Of a stretch of DNA of 64,000 bases, positions 55,720 to 64,000 are shown piece by piece. A program made the translations under genes and the position numbers. The notes under the pieces are model-generated. The model was not told where the DNA came from. It saw nothing but the letters and a program-made list of their open reading frames with translations, and searched no databases. The stretch comes from Euphorbia lathyris (Eukaryota; Streptophyta; Magnoliopsida; Malpighiales; Euphorbiaceae): positions 32,955,501-33,019,500 of the forward strand of contig NC_088918.1 of the NCBI RefSeq assembly GCF_963576675.1. Direction: 5' to 3'. Position 1 is the stretch's first letter. Each line of letters opens with the position of its first letter.

Positions 55720-56902
55720 CAGGGACGAATCTACAGTGGGGGCAATGGGGGCACTTGCCCCCACTGAGATCTAGGAAGCAATAAAAACACAGCTGATATT
55801 TTGTGATTTCTGCAAATTTGCCCCCTCTATGCCGCCATTGATGAGTGCCTGAGGTTGAGAAGCTGCTGAACTTGAGGAAGGAAGGAAGGAGAAGGGTTGA
55901 AAACCTAATTTTCTTTTGCTTTCCGTAAGACAAAACGATGTCGTTCCACTTAAGTGGAATGACGTCGTTTTCTATCCAAACAGAAAGACAAGAAAATTAC
56001 ATTTTTATCCCTCAATCTTACCGTCTCATTCTGTCTAGCCAAATGAAAATCCCAAATGAAATGAGTTGGCTTCTTCCCCAAAAATGAATCCCTAACTCTC
56101 TCCTTCCTCAAACTGAATTCCTAATCCCTAATTCTCTACTGTTGCTGCTCTTCTCTTTCCCATCCAGCCGCTGTCGTCGTCTCGTCACCTCTTCTCTTTC
56201 CCGTCTTTCCTGCTGATGATTGATTCAAGAACCAATTGTTATCTTCAATTAATCCAATCGTTATCTTTGATTATGTCCATTGGTTTTTTTTTTACTGAAA
56301 TCGATTCAATGCATTTTATATAGCAGCTTTATTGAATGTGTATAAAACCTGGGTTCTATATTGAGTTATTTTACTGTCAATTGGGTTAAGTTCTTTTAAT
56401 CTCAATTGAGTTCTTTTATTGAATTGATTGAATAAAGGTTTATTTATTGAATGTGTATAAAACCTATTTATTTTCTTGAATCTGGCCCTGCTGCTGATGC
56501 CTTTCACTTTCGAATTCGCTTTCACTTTTGATGAGGACTGTTTGATATAATTTGATGATTAAATTGTACATTAAAACTGTTTCCAGGTGTAATGTGCCCA
56601 ATGATCATGGAGTATTTAAAAATGTATATTAAATTAACATTTGATATAAATTAACAAATGTACATTATTTGTAGACCCAATTAGCAATTTACCAAGGTTT
56701 GTTTTAACCCATTAGCAAGAGTTTGAACCAATTGAGCAATTTAAGAAAGAGTTTTGATTTGAACCAATTTAACATTAAATTGATATTTGATATGCTTAAG
56801 TTAAGGTTAACTAACTCCAATTTGTAAACTTAGGTTATTTAGTAATTTTACACTGTAAATATAGTTTGCCCCCACTGTCTAAAAATCCTGGATCCGTCCC
56901 TG
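55720..56902. mobile_element. Non-autonomous hAT element, 1183 bp
   Basis: It begins CAGGGACGAATC and ends GGATCCGTCCCTG, with GGGGGCAA motifs just inside both ends. The 8-bp duplication GCTATATA flanks it (55712-55719 and 56903-56910). Terminal CAGGG and 8-bp duplication fit hAT. No transposase ORF. Confidence 0.92.
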
Positions 56903-56989
56903 GCTATATACATTTATTTGGTTAAAATCTCAACTATACAAAATAAATAGGTTTGCAATTAACCATTTACTCAAATCAACCGTAAAATC

Positions 56990-57170
56990 AATAAACACTT
57001 CATAAACCGTATTTCGATAAATACTTCATAAATCGTATTTTGATAAATATTTCATAAACTGTATCTCAATAAATACTTCACAAATCGTATATCAATAAAT
57101 ACTTCACAAATCGTATATCAATAAATACTTCACAAATCGTATCTCAATAAATACTTCACAAACTGTATCC
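56990..57170. repeat. 26-bp tandem repeat, about seven copies
   Basis: The unit AATAAATACTTCACAAATCG plus about six bases recurs at 57068, 57094, 57120 and 57146 exactly every 26 bp. More diverged copies lie before (57016, 57042). Confidence 0.9.
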
Positions 57171-59880
57171 ATCCGTGAGATAATCCCCTTATGTATCAAT
57201 CCCCATAATATAATAGAATCGAGATATCTCATAATTTTGCCTAACCCGCATGGTCTTACTCAACACTTCTTTGCCATACCTGATAGGTCTTTCAACTGTC
57301 TACACATGCCGTATTTCTCACTAAATACGGACTTTAATTAAAGCCACCTACCCGGATTACTCTTGATGGATACTAAAAGCATTATAATTTCATAATATAA
57401 CTTAAAATAATATATAACTTATAAATTAACATCATAAAATTTCCAAGTACCTTTCTCAATCAATTTCCAAAATATCCAATCATAAATCATTATTGTACTA
57501 AAATCACCAATAAATAATTTAAAAAATATACTTATCAATACTAACTTCAATTTCTTAAAAATAAGCACATAAATCATCATATATAAAAACTTTATTTCAT
57601 AAATCATAAGTTATCAAAAACACTATTTTAACCATCTTAAAATCAAATATTCACTTTAAGAAATAAAATTTATAAAAATCACTTAACATATATGTATATA
57701 TACTCAAAACCATAAAAAGATACTTAATAAATTACTTACTTCGGTAATTAATCGACAAAAGACACAACCCGAGTCTCAAATCTATATAATATATATACAA
57801 CCCCGTCTTAAAGACTTTGCACTCCAATTTTCACCATTTCAACTATGAAATGAAGTGTATTGACATTCTCAATTAACTCAATTACTACTAACTTTCTCTT
57901 ATTCACACTCTTAATTTCATTTTCTTAGGCTCTCTCTCTCTCTCTCTCTTTTCTTTTCTTTTTGTTCCCAGATGAAATAATTAGATATGAATATCTATTT
58001 TTTTTCAAATAGATTTCTATATATACTAACATTTTTCTTTGTTTGCATAAATGTCACATCTCATCGTGCATGACACATTTTCTTTTTCCAAATTTGCATG
58101 CATGACACATTTCATTATGCATGACATTTATTTTTTATTTTATTTTTATTATTAAAAAATTATGTATGAAAGTTACTACCTCATTTATTTAAAATGTATA
58201 TTCACGATAACAATTTATATAACAATTTATAAAAAGTCCTTTTTAGTAATTACTTATTTTTGAAATAAAATTTAGAACTTACTATATTTTTTTTTCATTT
58301 TCATAATATAAAATTCTAAAATAAAATATTGCTTAAAGAAAAAATGGTATAACCAAATATCTTAAATCAAAACCATTATTTCTATGAAAATAATATATAT
58401 ATATATTAAATAAATAATAAATTAAAAAGTAACTAAATACTTAAATTGATAATAATAATAATAATAATAAAAAACTTATTTAAATGTGGTAACTTTAAGT
58501 ATATGTGGAAAACATGCATAATGCAAAGCATGCATGGTGAACATTTGTCAAGTCATAAAATCGTGTAAATATTGATTTTTATTTAACATTTTCTATATTA
58601 TAAATAATATGAAATTTTAGTAATTTCTTTTCACATTCTTTTTTTTAACCAGACAAATTACTACGAAAACAGAAATCTTGATTTGTGTTATTGATCTTCC
58701 CAATAAGAGAAATAGTCCATTTTGGTCCCTCTAAAATTTAACTTCTTCTAATACTTGCCCTAACCTTTTAATTTTACACTTGAAGCATGAAATTTGCTTC
58801 CAAATTATATCCATAATACACAATTAACTCTCCAATCAATAAATAAATATAATATAACCTAATATTATGGTATAATAACTAAAATTAAGGACACGGATAT
58901 GACATTTATATATAGGTCTTAAATAGTACTGATATATTAGAGTTAGAAATCAATCCTAAATTAATTATGATTCTAACCTTTTTTTTTATGTTTATGATTC
59001 TAACTTCTTAGTTAGGTATGATTCCTTAATTAACTTTAATTCTAACACTAAAGTCATGTTTGATAAATTAAAAAATCATGTAACAAATAACAATCACTGA
59101 ATTGAATAAGTCCAACACTTATTTCTTTTAAGTCTGTTTGATAACTGCAATTCGTTAACCATTTAAATTATTCTGTTAAGTTAAAAGTTACTTACTTTGA
59201 TAAGTCAAAATATTACAATTTTAAGTTGAACAATATCAACTAATATTTTTGTATTCAGTATTTATTTTTGTATTTATCAAATAGTTACATCATTTAATAC
59301 TTTCAGCATTTATAATATTCAACACTTAAAATTTAGTACTTATTTTTTTAACACTTAATTTTTAATTTTATTAAACAACACATAAATTGGATAAGAATTA
59401 ATCTCTCAATATAACTAGGATTCATAATTATCTAATAATTTAGTTAGAGAAAAATCGAATCTGTAATCCATCCAATACAAATTAATACACTAATTATTAA
59501 ACATATTAATTACATTCAACGTTTAATTTTCAGTTATATAATTTACTATTTTCAACTTTTATATAATCTTTAGTATTTAAAATTCAATTCTTAAATTTTT
59601 AATATTTAATTTTTAGTTTTATCAAATGGCACCGTATTAAAAAGTTGAAATATACCCATCAAAGAATTCCATGATTTCTAAAAATATAATTCCATAATTT
59701 TTTTTAATCCTCATTCTTTAATTTTCCATTGGTTATTAACAAAAAAAATTATATTATGAGCTTGAGTTTCTAATAAAGTGGGCCCGAAGAATAAGTGTTA
59801 TTTGGATGATTAAAAGAGAAACGTAGGACATCATTTGAAAGTAGAACAGAATGTGGGATTTGGAAAAAATAATAATAATA
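57171..59880. other. AT-rich intergenic sequence
   Basis: No gene. There is a CT microsatellite at about 57930-57950 and an (ATA)n run near 58450-58470. Much of it is weakly repetitive A/T sequence. Confidence 0.7.
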
Positions 59881-60360
59881 AGGCAAAAACCATAATTAAG
59901 CTCCTGAACTTTAGCTGTTTTAAGGATTAAGTCCCTAATTATTTATTTTTCCACATTAAGCTCTTGTTCATTAATTTTATTATGGATTAGGCCCTTATTT
60001 AACTTTTTCGTCGAGTTTGGACTGCATACATCGTTAGGGTGATTCGGCTTGTTGACATGGACAAATAAAAATAAGAATTCCCTGACTAGGAGAGATAAAA
60101 CTTAAAAACTAAAACGAAATTATAGAAATTAATTTCCAGTATATTCTTCCAACCTCGATTTTCTCCTCTCCCATTTTGTGATTTTCAACATTAGAATCGC
60201 CAAATCGATCTTCTCATCCTCTAAACTCGACGGAAAAGTTAAATAAGGGCCAAATCCGTAATGAAATCAATGATCAAGGACTCAATGTGGAAAAATAATT
60301 GATCAGGAGCTTGATCCTTAAAACATATAAAGTTCAGGGGCTTAATTATGCTTTTTGCCT
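59881..60360. mobile_element. Long-TIR MITE, Mutator-like, 480 bp
   Basis: Both arms start AGGCAAAAA, then CATAATTAAGC and CCTGAACTTTA, and match for about 135 bp to TTAACTTTTYCGTCGAGTTT. AATAATAA-rich flanks are compatible with a 9-10-bp duplication but are too simple to prove it. Confidence 0.8.
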
Positions 60361-61259
60361 AATAATAAAGCTAACTTTTACATCTCATCTTTTGACTATT
60401 ATTCATTGAATTAATTAATACTTTATTTTTTTTAAAGAATTAATAATTTCTCTATTTATGTAATTTAAAAAATATATAGTTTGAAAAACAATTTTATATA
60501 CATAATTTTTTTAAGGTGTTTTATGCCGCGTTTAGCCTTTCATTCTAAAATAAACCATAAAAATTACAGTGTTTGGTTAAGTTTATATAATAGTAGCATT
60601 TCACATGTTTTATGAAAACATCAACATTAAAAGCTCTAAAAATGACATTTTCGTAAAAAGTCATTTGTACATATTTGATATTGATAAATTTTAATAATAT
60701 TTATCCTTTAATATTATTCATATTTCTATAACATTATTACCGAAAGAGCAATGTTTTTCCATGTTCAATAAAAATAATATTTTAATTTTTATTTAATTAT
60801 TTAAATTATTTTTTTATTAATTTGGATTATATTTTTTATTGTAAATTTCAAATATAACCATATGGTTTTACCGATTTACAAATTAGTGTTTGTGATTTTT
60901 TTATGCTAAAAGATGATTAAGAGGACTTCTAAAAAAAATGACTAAGAACATCTTTAATAGAGAGTGTTTAGAAAAGTGTTTAGTAAGATACAAGGTGCTA
61001 GGTGCTTGAATAGTACCTTGAATTAGAAAGACCATGGTAGTTTACTTTTTTATGGCAAATTTATCATTTTTTTGGCACTCTTGATATCTCATTTTTTTAA
61101 TTAAAAAAATGGTATTTTTGGAGTTGCTTAGCATATAAGCTTTTTTTTTTTAAGTTACAAAAAAGTGATGTGGATGGGATAAAAAATAAAATATTATATT
61201 TTTAGATTATGTGTTATGTTTGACAACTTTTGAGGTTGCTTGCATTGGAAATGCTCTAA
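60361..61259. other. AT-rich spacer with a possible MITE
   Basis: AGAACATCTTTAATAGAGAG near 60947 and, inverted, AGAGCATTTCCAATGCAAGC ending near 61258 form a loose inverted pair of the common 'GAGCATCTCCAATG' MITE type. No gene. Confidence 0.45.
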
Positions 61260-61593
61260 TGTCCCAACCGTTAGCAAAACTAAGAACTTTTAGGTTAACT
61301 CTCTCAATTTTGACAGTTGATAATGTTGCAATATCTTCAACGTGATTTGCAAAGATTAGTCTTTGCTATAAAATAGGTCTTTCTCTTCCTTGTTTGTTAA
61401 TAAACCCATTTTTTTAGGAACTAGATAAGCTTTGAAGTTTTCTTAGTTTGGTAGGATTTGGCTTACTGATTTTTCTCTATTTTGTTAACAGATTATGTAG
61501 ACTTTATAAGTTGTACTTTTTCTTTTGTTTTGAATAAGAACGAGCACTGCATTTTCAGAAGTAATAAGCAATTTTAGTTTTCTGATTTTTACA
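61260..61593 (+). repeat. Probable 5' LTR of a copia element
   Basis: It begins TGTCCC and ends TTTTTACA immediately before a tRNA-Met-like primer site. A CTATAAAATA box lies near 61369. The partner LTR is not seen, so the left boundary is provisional. Confidence 0.55.
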
Positions 61594-61594
61594 A

Positions 61595-61607
61595 TTGGTA
61601 TTAGAGC
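61595..61607 (+). other. Primer-binding site, initiator tRNA-Met type
   Basis: TTGGTATTAGAGC differs by one base from the usual TGGTATCAGAGC primer site of plant copia elements. Confidence 0.7.
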
Positions 61608-61699
61608 TTTCGAAAGGGGCCTGATAGAGTGAATAAACACGTGAGAGTTCGCTGAGTGAAACATGAGTGAGTGCGAAGAAAAAAAAAGGTGAGTGAGAA

Positions 61700-62690
61700 A
61701 TGGTAGCTGATCAAGCAACTTTACAGCTCCATGTGTGCCAAAATTTAATAGGGACTACGATCATTGGAGTTTGGTCATAGAAAACTTGCTTCATTCAAAA
61801 GAATTTTGGAGTGTAATTCAAGTGGGTTTAAGGAACCTAGAGATAATGAAGTGCTGCCAATAGCAAAAAAAAGCATTGGACGAAGCAAATCTCAAAGATC
61901 TGAAAGCAAAGAATTATTTGTTTCAGGGTATTGACAAGTCTATTTTGAAAACCATCACTCAAAAGGATACCGCAAAGCAACTGTGGAAATCAATGAAAGT
62001 TAAGTACCAAGGAAATGAAAGGGTGAAACGTACTCAGTTGCAAAGGCTTTGGAGAGTGTTTGCAACCTTGGAGATGAAGATGGGAGAATCTATAACTGAC
62101 TACTTTGGAAGGATAATGGTCAGAGCAAACGATATGAGAAATTATGGAGAAGATATGGATGATGTCAAGATTGTCAAAAAAAATACTTCAAACATTAACA
62201 GAGAATTTCAACTTTGTTGTATGTTCGATTGAAGAGTCAAAGGACATTGATCAACTCACGATCGATGAATTATAGACTTCATTGCTTATGCATGAGCAAA
62301 ATGTACGATGTAAGGGGGCTGAAGAACAAGTGCTAAAAGTTGAATATGACTACAACTATGGGCGGCGTGGCACCATCAAATGCTTCAGGTGTCACGAGCT
62401 TTGAAAAAGTAGTAAACTATGTCTCATTCCAATACGAGTGTCCGAACTTTGAAAAGGCAGCAAACTATGTCGAATTCGATGAAGTTGAAGAGCTGCTTCT
62501 AATGGCTCATTCAGAGATCGAAGGGGCTAGAAATAAAGGGTTATGGTTCCTCGATTCTGGTTGTTCAAACCACATGACATGCAATAAATATTGGTTTAAT
62601 TGAAATTGATGAGAGCTTCAGACATATAGTAAAATTGGGGAATAACTTAAAAATGGTTGTTATGGGAAAAAGATGTTGGTCCCTAGTAAT
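61700..62690 (+). pseudogene. Copia gag and start of protease, decayed
   Basis: It begins MVADQATLQLHV at 61700. The copia gag pattern continues across frames: DYDHWSLVIENLL, ILKTITQKDTAKQLWKSMKV, TQLQRLWRVFATLEMKMGES, then an aspartic-protease motif FLDSGCSNHMTCNK near 62560. At least three frameshifts and a TAG disrupt it. The element stops near 62690 without the rest of pol, cut by deletion or by the following repeat. Confidence 0.8.
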
Positions 62691-62959
62691 TAGTTCCAAG
62701 GGGGGGATAGGAACTAATGTAACTTTTTCGCTTTTAATTATGCTGACTTAATGTTATTTTAAGAGTTTGTTAACTCAGCGTGTTGGTCAGCACGGCCGAT
62801 TGATTAGTCAGACAGTTTTAGTACTATGCTGACTAAGACTGCTTGACTTGAGAGTTGGGAATTGACTCTTGAGAGGTCAGCTTCTAACTCAGCACTCAGA
62901 TTTACTCAGTTTCAGTTTTAACAATTTATATGCTGAGTAAATATCACAAGCAACACATG

Positions 62960-62990
<31 letters not shown>

Positions 62991-64000
62991 TGAGAGAAAG
63001 AGTTTAGAAGTTACTCAGCACGACTTATCCTGGTTCGGCCTCTCTGCCTACGTCTAGTCCCCAGTTCCTCCTGGGATTTTCAATCCAATACTGAGCTCTT
63101 TCAAGGTAGAGCACAAACCCTTTACAAGGCAGTGAGTATGCAAGAGTGTGTCCTCTATTCGTCTACTCAGCTCCTACTAAGTACTACAACCCAGCACTTA
63201 GATTTTTCTACCACTGAATGCTTACAACCAAACACTCAGCATACACTCTCAATATTACAATTGATAAACTTGTTCTTTTTCAACAGAAGAACACTTTAGA
63301 TGATTATACAACAATCAATCTAGCATTTACACAAAGAATAGAAGATTTGGTGTAAGATCTTTGTATTTGAGTGCTTTGAAGATTTCTCTCTTGGATTTTT
63401 CTTCTTTGTAATTCGGCAAATGTCCAAGTGAAATCCTTGTCCATTTTATAGATGAATTCTGGAGATTAGACCGTTTGAATTTGGTGTGTCCGTTGATTCC
63501 AAAACAGCTCTTTTAGTAGACAGCTTCTGGTCAGCTTCAGTTTTGCAGGCCAATCCTGTCATCTGTTTTCTTCAGGTGTCAGCCTTGTCTTCTTCCTACA
63601 GACTTGTCTTTTTGTGGTAGTTGTCTTTTACCAATAATCCATTGACCCATATTTCTTGGAATCAGTCTTCTGTGTATTCTCGAGACTTCAATTATTGGTG
63701 CAGAAGATTGGCAGACTTTGTCCTTTAGTGAACGGATCCTTCATGCTATCCTGACTGTCACTCAGCTTCATTCGTTATCTTCGAATGTTCAACTTCCATG
63801 CTGAGTTCCTTCTTAGTCAGCTCCGTTCTGTTCATACAATTCTTAAGGAGTCTTCTAATTTAGTCAGCTTCGTTCTGGCAACTTTGAAGGAGACTTCTGA
63901 TACTGAGTTCTACTCCACTCAGCTTATATTCTTTCATGCTGAGTTCTGTTCCACTCAGCTTGTCTTATGCTGACTTTTGTCCTGTCTAACTTTATATATA
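62691..64000. repeat. CTCAGC/GCTGAG-rich repeat, probable LTR running off the window
   Basis: ACTCAGC, GTCAGC and their complements GCTGAG/GCTGAC occur more than twenty times in 1.3 kb on both strands. A polypurine-like CCAAGGGGGGGATAGG lies at 62688-62703, and a (TA)n run at about 62962-62990. The block around 63025-63130 (CTGGTTCGGCCTCTCTGCCT and onward) resembles sequences seen in plant copia LTRs. No ORF is credible. Orientation is unresolved. Confidence 0.5.

Noticed and set aside
61485..61718. 77-codon minus-strand ORF over the copia LTR and primer site
   Set aside because: It overlaps the LTR end and primer site of a plus-strand element; chance ORF.

Overview
The window is nuclear DNA from a flowering plant, most likely a eudicot. 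The evidence is two intron-bearing host genes, plant lineages of Ty3/gypsy elements (Athila-like and Tat-like), plant L1-type LINEs, Ty1/copia remnants and many AT-rich MITEs. I could not name the species. Most of the sequence is a transposon nest. Coordinates, repeat counts and differences were read by eye; no alignment or database search was run.

Left part (1-7486). A minus-strand Athila-like element runs off the left edge (gag fragment, tRNA-Asp type primer site, LTR 741-3111). Its LTR has taken in a hAT MITE and carries a regular array of twelve 13-bp dyads. The LTR is inserted in a copia RNase H gene. After it come a fold-back cluster, TA microsatellites, a 1.5-kb element with long inverted arms and tRNA-like Pol III boxes, and a decayed LINE fragment.

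Centre (7487-31234). One Athila-like element with 1586-bp LTRs and GTACT target duplications sits inside that LINE fragment, whose other half resumes at 31235. On the minus strand it encodes a gag-pol frame broken by one stop, then two intact, mutually related ATHILA ORF-1-like proteins, each behind a GC-rich hairpin module and a TATA-like box. A Tat-like element (465-bp LTRs, ACTCG target duplications, 9978-19863) is nested in its 3' region. That element carries damaged gag-pol on the plus strand and an intron-containing antisense gene on the minus strand.

Gene island (31235-39500). Three long-TIR MITEs precede a small two-exon gene for an 89-residue membrane-anchored protein. Convergent with it is a three-exon gene for a 327-residue J-domain protein with an organelle-targeting-like N-terminus and hydrophobic C-terminal segments.

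Right part (39517-64000). Two related L1-type LINEs, each with a 17-bp target duplication, lie in the same orientation inside an apparent older TIR element. Both have two ORFs (gag-like with CCHC knuckle; endonuclease, RT, zf-RVT and RNase H) broken mainly by in-frame stops. Further right are a Pack-MULE-like element with a pectin-methylesterase-like fragment, a hAT element, a 26-bp tandem repeat, another long-TIR MITE, a decayed copia 5' end, and a terminal CTCAGC-rich repeat that is probably an LTR running off the edge.
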